Part shown: piece after piece, positions 7,766 to 17,806 of the stretch
Layout: every line of letters begins with the position of its first letter
How positions within the stretch are numbered: the stretch's first letter is position 1
DNA from: Moritella sp. JT01
GTDB taxonomy: Bacteria; Pseudomonadota; Gammaproteobacteria; Enterobacterales; Moritellaceae
DNA length: 64,000 bases
NCBI RefSeq assembly: GCF_001574435.1
Contig: NZ_LOCN01000001.1
Span: forward strand, 138,774-202,773
Direction: 5' to 3'
Translations under genes and position numbers: made by a program
Notes under the pieces: generated by a model
Databases searched by the model: none
The model's input: only the letters and a program-made list of their open reading frames with translations
Told to the model about the DNA's origin: nothing

Positions 7766-8055
7766 AATTATCCTTAAAGATGTGCGAGACACCCTGTCAT
7801 GTTGTTTTAGGACCATTTTATAGAAATTAAAAGAATAATCATTACTAAATAATTATATTTTTATTAAATAACGGTGTTTATTTAAAAATGACAATGCACA
7901 CATGTAAATATTCATGTATGTACACCCTAGCGTTTATTAATTTAAACGATTTAAGTTTGTTGTAATGAAAATTAATATCTTGTTTATTTATATATTTATA
8001 TGTTTTTTGTTTAATAAATATATGAATAATTAAGTTGTATAGATAGGGTGTAGTA

Positions 8056-8133
8056 GTGAGAGCTTATTATTGTAAACATAAAGATAGTTATGGCCTTTCT
8101 TTTAAGGAATAGATTATCCGTAGTGCACTAAGT
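8056..8133 (+). pseudogene. 5' remnant of a third EAL gene, with in-frame amber stop
   Basis: From GTG 8056 the frame reads VRAYYCKHKDSYGLSFKE, then TAG (8110-8112), then IIRSAL. Aligned without gaps to the first 25 residues of the EAL protein encoded from 5829 (MKIYFCDVKEAYCLLFNNYI, then IRSAF), it shares Y4, C6, K9, Y12, L14, F16, I20, I21, R22, S23 and A24 plus several conservative changes; the stop replaces Tyr19. After IIRSAL the similarity fades and a TAA follows at about 8208. An AGGG lies about 8 bases before the GTG. I read this as the decayed start of a duplicated EAL gene. Confidence 0.55.
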
Positions 8134-8188
8134 ATTACTGCCGTATTGTGTGCATTATTTGTATCGTTAAGAATAGCTTTATGTCACC

Positions 8189-8202
8189 GCACGTTAACGT
8201 GC
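8189..8202. promoter_or_regulatory. 14-bp perfect palindrome
   Basis: GCACGTTAACGTGC is a perfect palindrome in an AT-rich background. A looser pair, TATCGTTA (8162-8169) and TAACGATA (8209-8216), surrounds it but is not centred on it. It could be an operator for a dimeric regulator; nothing shows which. Confidence 0.35.
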
Positions 8203-8511
8203 ACATCCTAACGATATGAAGGTGCAGAAATTACAGTTACTGCATTTTAATTTATATTCCTTTTTATGTATAAATGTCTCTTCAATAAATGTTCTTTTTA
8301 CTCGCATGAGTAAACCTTTCCCATTGCATTTATTGCACTTTTTTTGAAACATAGCTGATACCCGCTAAAAACTAGAATTATATTTGATTGATTAAATACC
8401 AATCTTAAAAGAATGTAATGATTATTTTATTAAAAAAATATTAATTTCATTGGTCGCTGATTATTTCAAATTAATATGAAAAATATTCTACTCATATGCA
8501 GGAGGGAGCCT

Positions 8512-8571
8512 TTGAGTACCAGTAGGCAAAACAATGAGTATGATGTGAGGAGATGTCAGATAGCTAAGTAG
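8512..8571 (+). CDS. Possible 19-residue small open reading frame
   Basis: TTG 8512 opens a frame MSTSRQNNEYDVRRCQIAK ending in TAG. GGAGGGAG (8501-8508) precedes it, but with only 3 bases of spacing. It has no recognised relatives and may be chance; it is recorded because the Shine-Dalgarno-like sequence is unusually strong for intergenic DNA. Confidence 0.15.
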   Translation: MSTSRQNNEYDVRRCQIAK

Positions 8572-8813
8572 ATTTAGATTCGTTAAAAATGAGTACGGGA
8601 TCTGAATTGGTACTTTCTCCTGATTACACGCTGAATAACTAAATAACACGAGTTAGGCACTGACATTTTATAGGTTAATCAATGTACATTTGCAGTTATA
8701 AAAATGACAAGGTGTCCACTCGGGCATGTCTAACAATTTGACTGTATTCCGTTGTTGTGGCTGGAGCCACTAGAGAATACTTATTTTAGTTTCGCTAAAT
8801 GGAGTTAGCAACA

Positions 8814-10118
8814 ATGACTAAGAAGACACTTTCTAACAATATCTCTCTACTTTCTGTATCCGTGGCATTAGCACTGACTGCGGGAACTGCTCAGGCGAGT
8901 TTAGGTAACTTAGGTACAACGTTTGGCTTATCACCTGTTGATATTGCTTCTGCACAGTCTTTTTCTTTATTTAATTCACAATCATCAGCGGCATATTACA
9001 ATCCATCAGCACTTGCCGCGACGGATCAAGGCGAGATGTATGTGGGTTTATTATCAGCCACTCCGGACATTACTGCTGGCGATCAAAAATTTGATGACGC
9101 AACGCAGCCGATACTCGCGGGTATGAATGTGAATATAACCAACCTTTTTAATTTTTCTTACCCAATTTATTTTGGTCTGATTGCTGGTATCGAAAATTAT
9201 GGTACTGAAATGATGGCGTTTAGTTCGGCAACGTCAGAGACAGGTCAGTTAGTTAATTATGGTGAGAAGCCATTATTTGTTGCTGCATCGGGTTCAATTC
9301 AAATTATGCCAGGTTTAACCATTGGTGGTGGTGCTCAAGTATCATTGCATGCTGATGCTGATATGAGTCTAGAAAGTGAATTAGACGGTACTGCGTCAGG
9401 CAATGAACGTGTCTCGGTTGCTGCAGAGCCAGTTATCACCCCCATCGCTGGTATTACCTTAGATTTAGGGCGTATGGCATGTGGCAGTGATAAGAGCTGT
9501 GCGGGTAATGGTATTGCATTTGCTGTCGCTTTTCGTGGTGAAAGTTACGGTCAAGCAAACATTAAAGCGGCCGCAACGATTACACAAACTGTATCCGATT
9601 TACCCATCAACCTACTCACGTATGATGCATACCAGCCAGATATTATTTCTGCGGGTGTGCGTATTAAAGCGGGAATGGTGAGTTTAGCATTCAGTGCCGA
9701 ACAACAAAAATGGTCAGATTTGAATGGTTTGATGCTCGGCGACACAGTGAAAGATCAAGCGAGTGTAGGCTTTGAAGACATCATTATTCCACGCGCAGGT
9801 ATTGAGCTGAACTTCAACGATACAGTTAGATTAATGGCGGGTGCAAGTTATGAAAAATCGCCATTAGACGCTGATAAAGCAACGTTGGATGTGAATTATT
9901 TAAGTGCCGATAAATTAGTGGTTGGTGCTGGTTTCTCTTATTTCCATAAAGGTACTGGTTTAACGGCTTACCCTTGGCAGATTGATTTTGCGTATCAACT
10001 ACAAGTACTTGATCCAACAGATCACACTATCTCACATCATGATAGTGCAAACAATTCTTCAGTTGAGTTAGAAGGCACGGTGTCAACCATTTCACTTTCA
10101 TTTTCGACTAAGTTTTAA
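8814..10118 (+). CDS. FadL/OMPP1-like outer membrane transport protein
   Basis: The protein is 434 residues from ATG 8814, which has GGAG about 9 bases upstream; the ATG at 8799 lies within that region and is less likely. A signal peptide ends near AQA (about residue 26). The early SSAAYYNPSALAATDQGEMY resembles the FadL/TodX hatch region (AAYYNPAGLA). The rest is alternating beta-strand sequence, ending with a terminal strand VSTISLSFSTKF whose final Phe suits BAM assembly. FadL-type barrels take hydrophobic compounds such as long-chain fatty acids across the outer membrane; the substrate here is unknown. It is followed after 9 bp by a large lipoprotein gene, so the two are probably one operon. 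Confidence 0.75.
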   Translation: MTKKTLSNNISLLSVSVALALTAGTAQASLGNLGTTFGLSPVDIASAQSFSLFNSQSSAAYYNPSALAATDQGEMYVGLLSATPDITAGDQKFDDATQPILAGMNVNITNLFNFSYPIYFGLIAGIENYGTEMMAFSSATSETGQLVNYGEKPLFVAASGSIQIMPGLTIGGGAQVSLHADADMSLESELDGTASGNERVSVAAEPVITPIAGITLDLGRMACGSDKSCAGNGIAFAVAFRGESYGQANIKAAATITQTVSDLPINLLTYDAYQPDIISAGVRIKAGMVSLAFSAEQQKWSDLNGLMLGDTVKDQASVGFEDIIIPRAGIELNFNDTVRLMAGASYEKSPLDADKATLDVNYLSADKLVVGAGFSYFHKGTGLTAYPWQIDFAYQLQVLDPTDHTISHHDSANNSSVELEGTVSTISLSFSTKF

Positions 10119-10127
10119 GGGGGCTTT

Positions 10128-13100
10128 ATGAAAACAGTTAACTTTCGTTTAAATTCTTTTTTTAGCTCTTTTGTGAAGAGTGGCCTCGTTGCCTCGGCTG
10201 TTATGCTTGCTGGTTGTGGTCTTGAACCACAAGATAATGAGAAAGTGGAAGAACCAATTTTAACGGCAGAAGAAAGCCGGGATGAATTAGCAAAACGTCG
10301 TGCTAAAAGTTTATTTGATGCGCATGAATTCTATTCATTCCCATCGAATGGTCAAGGTGATGTCGCGGTTAATACCTCTGTACTACTATCATTCTCGCAT
10401 CCGTTAGATAGCTTTTCGGCGCAAGATTTTAGTTTAATAGACAGTGATGGTAATGTAGTTGAAGTGACCTCGGTCGAAGTAACTGAGGGGAGTTTTGCGA
10501 CTGATCCTGAAAACAAAAAAGCGAATGGTTTGGCATTTAAACCAAAACGCGCACTTAAAGCGGGCGAACAGTATTCCGTTATTTATGAAATAGGCTTGAT
10601 TAATGAAGTCGAGGGTAATAAAGAATTAACCGTAGAAAGAACGGCGAAAAATTCCCTGACGTTCACGACGCGATTAGGTAAAGATTCAGCTAATTTTGCA
10701 TTGGATAAAAATGGTTTTTATCCAACGGATGATTTGCCGTTTACGACGTTTACATCATTACGTCTACGCATGACCAATGAAATTGATATAAAGACTCTGG
10801 TAGTAGGTGATACATTTAAATTCCAAAAAGTCGGTTCGACAGAGCAAGTTGCGGGTGATTTAATTGCCAAGGGTCGTTATGTCACATTCGATCCAACGGT
10901 TGACCTTGATGTTGATGCTACGTATGAATTAATCGTCAGTAATGGCGTAAAGGATAAGGTGGGGAATAGCTTTGCGGGTTTAGAAAAAACATTTACCGTA
11001 TTAGACCCAGGTGAACGAGCATTTAAGCCAATGAACATAACCTTGAATAATGGCAGTCAGGAGTCACCTTATTCTGGTGAACTCATTAATGCGGTAACCA
11101 TTAAATCAGTACTGATTGGTGCTAATGATACAACTTATGTTGATTCGGACCTGATCACTGAATTAGCGAATCTGGGTAACTTCAAAGGTTCGGCTCCACT
11201 TGTTATCCGCAAAGGTTCTATTTTAAATAGTTCTAACCTGACGGTTAAAGTGGGGGGGGTATTTCCAACGGGTTTCGATACCGGTAATATTCGCATGACT
11301 AATATTTCTGATGCGACGGGTTATTTAATTAATAATACCAGTTCAGATCATAAATATGCCCCTAAGCAATTGCATCTGTTTATGGATGTCGCCATGACTA
11401 CTGATGGCTATAACGAAGACGGCAAGCTTAATGGTAAAGCTAATGGCGGCTTAAGTCAGAATATTATGCATCTTGAATTGATGGGGACTGTCAGAACGGA
11501 AGGCCCTGCGATGATCATTGATGCTGTCAGTGAAATTGATTTGAAAATTTTAGGTGTTGATGATGCACATGCGCAAGTATCATTCCATATGGAGTCGTAT
11601 ACTGAAGCAGAAACACCCGCACCAGCTGTCGATCTACTCTCACCAGTATTCCATTCTGCTTACCCTAATATGAACACCGCGCACTTTAGCTTAGGTGACA
11701 ATGTTACGATTACTTATAATGAAGCGCTAGATTTAGCGTCATTACAGAATCTTATTCTTAAAGATGAAAATGGTATTAGTGTAGATACATTTATTTCACA
11801 GGACGGTGCTTCCATTATTATTGACCCGACAGATAATTTAATTCCTTTAACGGATTATACCGTCACTGGTGTAATTAAAGATCTTTCGGGTAATAGTACC
11901 TATGTAATGCAAAATTTTTATACCCCAAATAAAGAGCAAGGTACAGAATTTGAAGAGCATGATGAGATTGCAGCTCGCTATACAGCCCCTATGGTAGAAG
12001 GCATGGTGCCGGGTTACTCATGTGCCTTTGAAGATACAGATTTAGGGCTTGATTTTGCGGGTCGTTGTGCCGGAGGTAAAACGACTGACCAAAAACTGAA
12101 TGTGTTTAGTTTAGCTGAAAATCGCGATATTTTTATTGTTTTCAGTCAGCAGATGGATGAAGCGAGTATCCGTTTAGGTGAAACGTGTAATACAGGTTCA
12201 TTCCGTGTGGAAATTGTAGAACCTAATGGTCTAGGTCATTGTGTTGGAACCGTTCCTGGTGTGCTCAATTATGAGAATAAAATATTAACCTTCTCTCCAG
12301 ACGAGAACTGGCAAGATCAAGGTTCAAATTTATATCGTTATTCTTTAATTTCTTCAGAAGGTGCGACCAAAGGTGGTGTTGATTGTTCTACAGGTGAGGT
12401 TCTATGTAGCGTACAAGGTTACCCTTTACAAACAACCTTGTTAAAGTCTGACAGTCGTGAAGATCACGGTGGTCCAGATATGCTAATGCCATTTCGTGCG
12501 GTTCCCGCTAGTAAGTTAGTGTTTAACCCATTAATGATGCCAACAACCGATACGAATCGTGATTACCGTTGGGATGATATAAAGGAAGAGGTTGTCAGTG
12601 GTAACTTGGCCAAACTATCTCTACTTAAAACGAGTGGTGCATTAATTCGAGCGACGGTTGGTTGTGAGTTAGATCAAACTTGTAGTGACGATTATGCTAA
12701 AACGTATATCAGTGGCTTTATGCCAACGGAAGTTGGGGAGTACGATTTCGAGAATAACCGTATTCCTGTTAAGGTCCATGCCGAGCAACTGATATCTTCA
12801 AATGTAAACGTTGCAGCTATACTTGGTTTCTTGAACATTGGTCTTATTAAATCTGAAGTACCAACAGGCACTATGGTTATGCGTCCAATGTATCCGGTCG
12901 TAAATGGGAAAACAGAAGTACCAACGGGCTATATTATTTGGAATGAAGAAGAGAACAGACTTAATTTCAAAATTGACTTAGATATCTATATGGATAATCC
13001 ATTCATGAGCGTGTTAGGTGGTGTTGTTTCACATAATCTACATAGTTATCCAATTAAAGCTAAGTTACAAGGTCCGTTGACGTTTTTAGATGATGGCCGA

Positions 13101-13253
13101 ATGAATATTGAATTAATGAATTTAGATCAGATTGAGCTGGATGTAGTCCTCAACCTTGGTGGCTTTAATTCAAAAGGTGGGATCGCTGGAATGACGCTTA
13201 TTATTGAACCTGGTGACATGTCACTACAGCAGATTTCACAGCCAATGAAATAA
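10128..13253 (+). CDS. Large lipoprotein with SbsA/Big_5-type Ig-like domains
   Basis: The 1041-residue protein has a lipoprotein signal with lipobox MLAGC (Cys30). At least three Ig-like segments of the SbsA/Big_5 type are visible, at about residues 60-170, 190-290 and 505-600. Each has a pattern like 'SFSHPLD...DFSLIDSDG...KALKAGEQY', ending in a D-(x)-(S/V)-G-N motif (VKDKVGNSF; IKDLSGNST). The second half is cysteine-containing (near 632-645, 685-705, 760-770 and 850-860) and has no motif I can name. It is probably displayed on the outer membrane, coupled to the FadL-like barrel encoded 9 bp upstream. The FadL-plus-lipoprotein pairing recalls Vibrio VolA with its FadL partner, but I see no lipase Ser motif, so the function is open. 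Confidence 0.65.
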   Translation: MKTVNFRLNSFFSSFVKSGLVASAVMLAGCGLEPQDNEKVEEPILTAEESRDELAKRRAKSLFDAHEFYSFPSNGQGDVAVNTSVLLSFSHPLDSFSAQDFSLIDSDGNVVEVTSVEVTEGSFATDPENKKANGLAFKPKRALKAGEQYSVIYEIGLINEVEGNKELTVERTAKNSLTFTTRLGKDSANFALDKNGFYPTDDLPFTTFTSLRLRMTNEIDIKTLVVGDTFKFQKVGSTEQVAGDLIAKGRYVTFDPTVDLDVDATYELIVSNGVKDKVGNSFAGLEKTFTVLDPGERAFKPMNITLNNGSQESPYSGELINAVTIKSVLIGANDTTYVDSDLITELANLGNFKGSAPLVIRKGSILNSSNLTVKVGGVFPTGFDTGNIRMTNISDATGYLINNTSSDHKYAPKQLHLFMDVAMTTDGYNEDGKLNGKANGGLSQNIMHLELMGTVRTEGPAMIIDAVSEIDLKILGVDDAHAQVSFHMESYTEAETPAPAVDLLSPVFHSAYPNMNTAHFSLGDNVTITYNEALDLASLQNLILKDENGISVDTFISQDGASIIIDPTDNLIPLTDYTVTGVIKDLSGNSTYVMQNFYTPNKEQGTEFEEHDEIAARYTAPMVEGMVPGYSCAFEDTDLGLDFAGRCAGGKTTDQKLNVFSLAENRDIFIVFSQQMDEASIRLGETCNTGSFRVEIVEPNGLGHCVGTVPGVLNYENKILTFSPDENWQDQGSNLYRYSLISSEGATKGGVDCSTGEVLCSVQGYPLQTTLLKSDSREDHGGPDMLMPFRAVPASKLVFNPLMMPTTDTNRDYRWDDIKEEVVSGNLAKLSLLKTSGALIRATVGCELDQTCSDDYAKTYISGFMPTEVGEYDFENNRIPVKVHAEQLISSNVNVAAILGFLNIGLIKSEVPTGTMVMRPMYPVVNGKTEVPTGYIIWNEEENRLNFKIDLDIYMDNPFMSVLGGVVSHNLHSYPIKAKLQGPLTFLDDGRMNIELMNLDQIELDVVLNLGGFNSKGGIAGMTLIIEPGDMSLQQISQPMK

Positions 13254-13289
13254 TCATTTATATCAGTTAAGTAAAAGTTAATAAAACAC

Positions 13290-13325
13290 AGGCCGCACAT
13301 CTTTATTAATATAAATGTGCGGCCT
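13290..13325. terminator. Strong terminator between the Ig-lipoprotein gene and norR
   Basis: AGGCCGCACAT pairs with ATGTGCGGCCT and is followed by TTTTATTTTT on the plus strand. It separates the convergent lipoprotein and norR genes and may work in both directions. Confidence 0.85.
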
Positions 13326-13355
13326 TTTTATTTTTCAACGTTACTTTTTCAATTG

Positions 13356-14909
13356 CTATTGTTTCAATTCAATTCGCTTAGCTAATCGGTGCAGGTTACC
13401 AACATCGACAGAAAGGTGGCGTGCCGTTGCAGCCCAGTTATTGTTGTTTTCTTTGAGTGCTTTGCTAATTAACTGTCGTTGAAATTGCTCGGTCGCGTCA
13501 CGTAAATTATCGACGGGTATGCTGGTGATGGGCATCATTGGTTTTTCAGTCGTATCTGTTACTCCAACTGAAAAATGCTCAAGCTTAAAATGTGCAGGTT
13601 GAAGCACCACGTATTCATCTTTAGCTTCTGCTCTGGCCAGAATCGCAGCGCGATTAATACTGTGCTCCAATTCTCTGATATTACCTGGCCATGGATAATT
13701 CATCAATATAGCTTGGCAGGTGGAGCTTAAACTCAGGTGGCTTAATTGCAGTTTGCTGCGACAGCGTTCAATGAAAAAACCAGCCAGTAATATAATGTCT
13801 TCGCCACGTTCGCGCAACGGTGATACTGTAATGGGAAATACGCTAAGGCGATGATAAAGATCTGCTCTAAAACGACCTGCAAGTACTTCTTCTTTTAAAT
13901 CTTTGTTGGTTGCCGCTATGATGCGCGTATCGACTTTTAAGTTTCGGTCATCACCAATACGTTGTAAGTCGCCATATTGTAATACCCGTAATAGCTTTGC
14001 TTGTAAAGTCAGGGTTAACTCACCAATTTCATCAAGAAACAGGGTGCCTTTATCTGCTAATTCAAATTTACCACTGCGGTTACTTATCGCACCGGTAAAT
14101 GCGCCTTTTACATGTCCAAATAATTCACTTTCTGCAATAGATTCTGGTAAAGCTGCGCAGTTAAGGTATATCAGAGGTTTGTCGGCTCGGGAAGATTGCT
14201 GGTGGATTGCGGTGGCGACTAATTCTTTACCAACCCCTGTTTCTCCCAAGATTAATGCGGTCATATCGGTGCTCGCAACGACGCTTATCTCTTTTTTTAA
14301 GGCTTGGATCTGCGCGGATTGACCAATAATTTCAGTGTTACTTTGGGGTTGATGTTTGGCGGGATCTGATTCTGTCATATCGCCTGCCGCTTTTTCCAGT
14401 TTATCCATCAATAATGCAATATTAAGTGTTGCGGCTGCAAGCGCACTCACTGTGCGTAGTTCATCATTGCTGAAGTTATCAAACTGGTGGGGATCAAAGC
14501 TATCGAGGGTAAGAGCACCAATCAGGCGTTGGTTTGCCATTAAAGGTAAACCAACACAGGCATGCACATGCAAATTACCTTCATGTGAGGTAATCAGGGC
14601 GTCATAAGGATCGGGCAGAGAACTGTCTGCAGGAAACCTGACCACATCACCAGCTCTGGCAATGGCTTCTAATCTAGGGTGTTCACTGATATTGAATTGT
14701 CTGCCCAATACGTCAGCATTAAGGCCATTAATTGCTAAGGGTTTGAAATGCAGTCCCTTAAACTCTAATAGCGCAGATGCATCACACTTGAATAGTCTAC
14801 GCATTGTTGTAAGTAGGCGTTCGAAACGATCCTGACTGGAGATATTGGTTGTTAAATCTAAGGCGATATGGATAAGGTCTTTAGTACTAGTTTGCATAAT
14901 GTCAGCCAT
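13356..14909 (-). CDS. norR: Nitric oxide-sensing sigma-54 activator NorR
   Basis: The 517 residues show the NorR layout: an N-terminal GAF domain (about 20-165) with the conserved block [38 protein letters not shown] and LTLDSFDP that holds the mononuclear iron; an AAA+ domain with Walker A GETGVGKE (222-229) and the sigma-54 contact loop GAFTGA (269-274); and a C-terminal Fis-like HTH ([19 protein letters not shown]). NO binding to the GAF iron relieves inhibition of the ATPase. The gene is divergent from norV-norW, and the shared intergenic region carries three NorR-type sites and a sigma-54 promoter facing norV. Confidence 0.95.
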   Translation of the reverse strand: MADIMQTSTKDLIHIALDLTTNISSQDRFERLLTTMRRLFKCDASALLEFKGLHFKPLAINGLNADVLGRQFNISEHPRLEAIARAGDVVRFPADSSLPDPYDALITSHEGNLHVHACVGLPLMANQRLIGALTLDSFDPHQFDNFSNDELRTVSALAAATLNIALLMDKLEKAAGDMTESDPAKHQPQSNTEIIGQSAQIQALKKEISVVASTDMTALILGETGVGKELVATAIHQQSSRADKPLIYLNCAALPESIAESELFGHVKGAFTGAISNRSGKFELADKGTLFLDEIGELTLTLQAKLLRVLQYGDLQRIGDDRNLKVDTRIIAATNKDLKEEVLAGRFRADLYHRLSVFPITVSPLRERGEDIILLAGFFIERCRSKLQLSHLSLSSTCQAILMNYPWPGNIRELEHSINRAAILARAEAKDEYVVLQPAHFKLEHFSVGVTDTTEKPMMPITSIPVDNLRDATEQFQRQLISKALKENNNNWAATARHLSVDVGNLHRLAKRIELKQ

Positions 14910-14919
14910 ATTAAATACT

Positions 14920-14974
14920 GTCTTATCGACAGTGTATAGTCATAATGACAATATGTAAAGATAGTCATAATGAC
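14920..14974 (+). promoter_or_regulatory. Three NorR enhancer sites (GT-N7-AC)
   Basis: Three inverted repeats match the NorR core GT-N7-AC: GTCTTATCGAC (14920-14930), GTCATAATGAC (14939-14949) and an identical GTCATAATGAC (14964-14974). Triple sites upstream of norV are the known E. coli arrangement for NorR hexamer assembly. Confidence 0.9.
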
Positions 14975-15017
14975 AGTGATACTTGGATATTCTCTTTAAA
15001 ATCAATGCATTAACTTT

Positions 15018-15033
15018 TGGCATGGTACCTGCA
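15018..15033 (+). promoter_or_regulatory. Sigma-54 promoter of norVW
   Basis: TGGCATGGTACCTGCA fits the -24/-12 consensus TGGCAC-N5-TTGCW with correct GG-to-GC spacing. It lies 44 bp downstream of the last NorR site and 45 bp before the norV ATG. Confidence 0.9.
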
Positions 15034-15078
15034 ATTAGAGACGATATAAATTCGTTAACTCTTTAATTGGAATACAAT

Positions 15079-16572
15079 ATGGCTATTCATGTAAAAAATA
15101 ATATTTCTTGGGTTGGACAGCGTGATTGGGAAGTGCGTGATTTTCACGGTACTGAATTTAAAACAGAAAAAGGCACTAGTTATAATAGTTATCTTATTCA
15201 AGAGGAAAAGACGGTACTGATTGATACGGTTGACCACAAGTTCTGCTACGAATTTATTCAACAATTAGAACTGGAAGTTGATCTTAACAAAATTGATTAC
15301 ATTGTGATTAATCATGCTGAAGAAGATCATGCAGGTGCATTAGCTGCGTTATTAAATAAAATACCGAACACCCCTATTTATTGTACTGAAAATGCGATTG
15401 ACTCAATTACTGGTCATCACCACCACCCAGAGTGGAACTTCAACGTGGTTAAGACGGGCGATAGTTTAGATTTAGGTAATGGTAAGCAGCTGGTCTTTAT
15501 TGAAACACCCATGTTGCATTGGCCTGACAGTATGATGACGTATATGACCGGTGATGCGATTCTGTTTAGTAATGATGCATTCGGTCAGCATTATTGTGAT
15601 GAACGTTTATTCAATGATGAAGTTGATACCAAAGAGTTAATGGATCAATGTTTACGTTATTATGCCAATATTCTTACTCCGTTTAGCCCGCTCGTTACCG
15701 CAAAGATTAAAGAAATATTAGGCTTTAATTTACCCGTCGATATGATCGCGACAGCACACGGTGTTGTGTGGCGTGATAATCCGATTCAGATCATTGAACA
15801 ATATCTGGCGTGGGCAGATAAATATCAAGAAGATCGCATCACTATTTTTTATGATTCTATGTCGAATAATACTCGCACGATGGCGGATGCTATTGCACAG
15901 GGCATTCATGAGGTGGATAGTAATGTTGCGGTGAAAGTATTCAATGTGGCACGTCATGATAAAAATGAAATTTTATCGAATGCCTTTATTTCCAAAGGCA
16001 TCTTAGTGGGTTCATCAACGATGAATAATGTGATGATGCCTAAAGTCGCCGCCATGCTTGAAGAGATTACTGGTCTGCGTTTTAAAAATAAAAAAGCGGC
16101 GGCATTTGGCAGTTATGGTTGGACTGGTGGGGCGATTGATCGCATTGAAAACCGACTGCATGAAGCGGGCTTTGCACGTTACCCAAGTCTTAAAACAAAA
16201 TGGAAACCAGATGGTAAAGCGATATTAGCATGCCGTGAATATGGACGCACGCTAGCGAAAGAGTGGGCGTTAACAAATCATACGGTTGCAGATGTAGTCG
16301 CACCCGTAAAAAATCAAGCTGTACTAGAAAAATCTCCGCAGACCGTTGCAGTTGAAAAGTCAATACCAGAAAGTGCAGTGGCACAGTTTGACGCAGAGAG
16401 TTCGATGTTATGTACTGTATGTCAGTGGGTATATGATCCTGCGCAAGGAGAACCAAATCAAGATATTGCACCGGGTACAGCATGGTCAGACGTACCTGAT
16501 TATTTCCTTTGTCCCGAGTGCGGTTTAGGTAAAGATGTGTTTGAAGAGATAAAAACTAAGGATACAGCATGA
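15079..16572 (+). CDS. norV: Flavorubredoxin, anaerobic nitric oxide reductase
   Basis: The protein is 497 residues from ATG 15079 ([20 protein letters not shown], almost the E. coli NorV start); an upstream TTG at 15067 is not needed. Domains are a metallo-beta-lactamase-like di-iron domain with H79-x-E81-x-D83-H84 (1 to about 250), a flavodoxin domain with FMN loop [12 protein letters not shown] (about 255-400) and a C-terminal rubredoxin with Cys445/448 and Cys478/481. It reduces two NO to N2O in the cytoplasm under low oxygen, receiving electrons from NorW. Its stop overlaps the norW start by four bases (ATGA), so the two are translationally coupled. Confidence 0.96.
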   Translation: MAIHVKNNISWVGQRDWEVRDFHGTEFKTEKGTSYNSYLIQEEKTVLIDTVDHKFCYEFIQQLELEVDLNKIDYIVINHAEEDHAGALAALLNKIPNTPIYCTENAIDSITGHHHHPEWNFNVVKTGDSLDLGNGKQLVFIETPMLHWPDSMMTYMTGDAILFSNDAFGQHYCDERLFNDEVDTKELMDQCLRYYANILTPFSPLVTAKIKEILGFNLPVDMIATAHGVVWRDNPIQIIEQYLAWADKYQEDRITIFYDSMSNNTRTMADAIAQGIHEVDSNVAVKVFNVARHDKNEILSNAFISKGILVGSSTMNNVMMPKVAAMLEEITGLRFKNKKAAAFGSYGWTGGAIDRIENRLHEAGFARYPSLKTKWKPDGKAILACREYGRTLAKEWALTNHTVADVVAPVKNQAVLEKSPQTVAVEKSIPESAVAQFDAESSMLCTVCQWVYDPAQGEPNQDIAPGTAWSDVPDYFLCPECGLGKDVFEEIKTKDTA

Positions 16573-17732
16573 GTTCACCCATCGTTATCATAGGCAGTGG
16601 ATTTGCTGCTTATCAATTAGTTAAATCAATTCGTCGGTTAAGCAAGGAACAAGCAATCATTGTGATCACTGCTGGCAGTGGTGATGATTATGTCAAACCG
16701 GAACTGAGTCATGTATTTAGCAAAAAATTGACTGCGCAAGATATGGTTAAGCAAAGTGGGATAGATTTTGCGGCTGAATATAATATTATCCTGATGAAAA
16801 ATACCTATGTTGATGAAATCAATCGCACGGAAAAAACAGTGAGTTGTCACGGTATCGAGATAGCATACGATAACTTAGTACTTGCTACGGGGGCACAATC
16901 GTTTGTGCCATTTGTTGATGGGGATGCTGCCAAAGAGATTATTACGCTGAACAGTCTGGATGAATATCAGCAGTCACAGGAACAATTAGCGAATGCTAAA
17001 TCTGTATTAGTTGTTGGCGCTGGCTTAGTTGGAACTGAAATTGCGATGGATTTAGCCATCGCTCATTATGATGTCATATTAAGCGACCGGTCAGATTCAT
17101 TACTGCCGAATTTACTACCTGAATTTATATCATCTCAGCTGTATCAAGCAATGAGAAGGCAGGGAGTTCAGTTGCAGCTGGGTAATGAACTCAGCAAGAT
17201 GACAAAAACGGATGCTGGTATCGAGGTTCGTTTTAAGAGCGGACATAGCGCCAAGGTTGATTGCGTGGTGTGTGCAGCTGGTTTGAAACCTAATACTACA
17301 TTAGCGAGTCTGGTTGGACTCGCGGTCAATTGTGGTATTGTTGTTGATAAGCAATTAAGAACAAACGATCCACATATTTTTGCAATCGGCGATTGCGCTG
17401 AGATTGACGGTAAACATTTGGCTTTCTTACAGCCAATAATACTCAGTGCTAATGCGTTAGCAAAAACGCTAACGAATGCCGCGACGAATGTGATTTTTCC
17501 TGCGATGTTAGTCAAAGTTAAAACGCCGCTATATCCTATTCAATTAAGTGGGAATACCACTGCGGCAGATGCGCGTTGGCAAGTAGAATTTACTACCTCG
17601 GGAATGACTGCAAAGGCTTTTGATCGTGATGAGGTGTTAATGGGTTTTGTGGTGACGCAGGCAAACATGCCTGAAGCGTTTAAGTTATTACGCTTGTTAC
17701 CTAACGTACCCCAAGTGGCTAAAATATTATAA
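16569..17732 (+). CDS. norW: NADH:flavorubredoxin reductase
   Basis: This 387-residue FAD/NAD(P)-dependent oxidoreductase has an FAD-binding dinucleotide motif at the start ([18 protein letters not shown]), ATG at the substrate-proximal strand (LATGAQ), a second NADH-binding motif [16 protein letters not shown] (about residues 142-157) and the C-terminal FAD contact [11 protein letters not shown]. It passes electrons from NADH to the rubredoxin domain of NorV. It is the second gene of norVW with a 4-bp overlap and is under the same NorR/sigma-54 control. Length and layout are normal for the family. Confidence 0.93.
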   Translation: MSSPIVIIGSGFAAYQLVKSIRRLSKEQAIIVITAGSGDDYVKPELSHVFSKKLTAQDMVKQSGIDFAAEYNIILMKNTYVDEINRTEKTVSCHGIEIAYDNLVLATGAQSFVPFVDGDAAKEIITLNSLDEYQQSQEQLANAKSVLVVGAGLVGTEIAMDLAIAHYDVILSDRSDSLLPNLLPEFISSQLYQAMRRQGVQLQLGNELSKMTKTDAGIEVRFKSGHSAKVDCVVCAAGLKPNTTLASLVGLAVNCGIVVDKQLRTNDPHIFAIGDCAEIDGKHLAFLQPIILSANALAKTLTNAATNVIFPAMLVKVKTPLYPIQLSGNTTAADARWQVEFTTSGMTAKAFDRDEVLMGFVVTQANMPEAFKLLRLLPNVPQVAKIL

Positions 17733-17806
17733 GACGATTCTTAAATAATTTAAAATTGAAAGCAGCAGGCGATAGAAGTTAGCCTGGTGCTTGTTCGATT
17801 AAATCA

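Larger units (their letters stand above)
7766..8813. other. Long AT-rich intergenic region with gene relics
   Basis: About 1 kb without an intact gene of normal size. It contains the broken EAL start at 8056-8133, the 14-bp palindrome at 8189-8202, a possible short open frame at 8512-8571 with a strong ribosome-site-like sequence, and the untranslated region before the FadL-like gene. I see no tRNA, IS end or CRISPR. Confidence 0.6.

Noticed and set aside
8110-8112. Amber codon in the EAL relic as programmed read-through or a special amino acid
   Set aside because: Similarity to the intact EAL gene ends soon after the stop and the frame closes at about 8208, so decay is the simpler reading.
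13903-14322. Open frame on the plus strand opposite norR
   Set aside because: It is a shadow of the AAA+ domain coding strand; there is no ribosome site and no protein-like motif.
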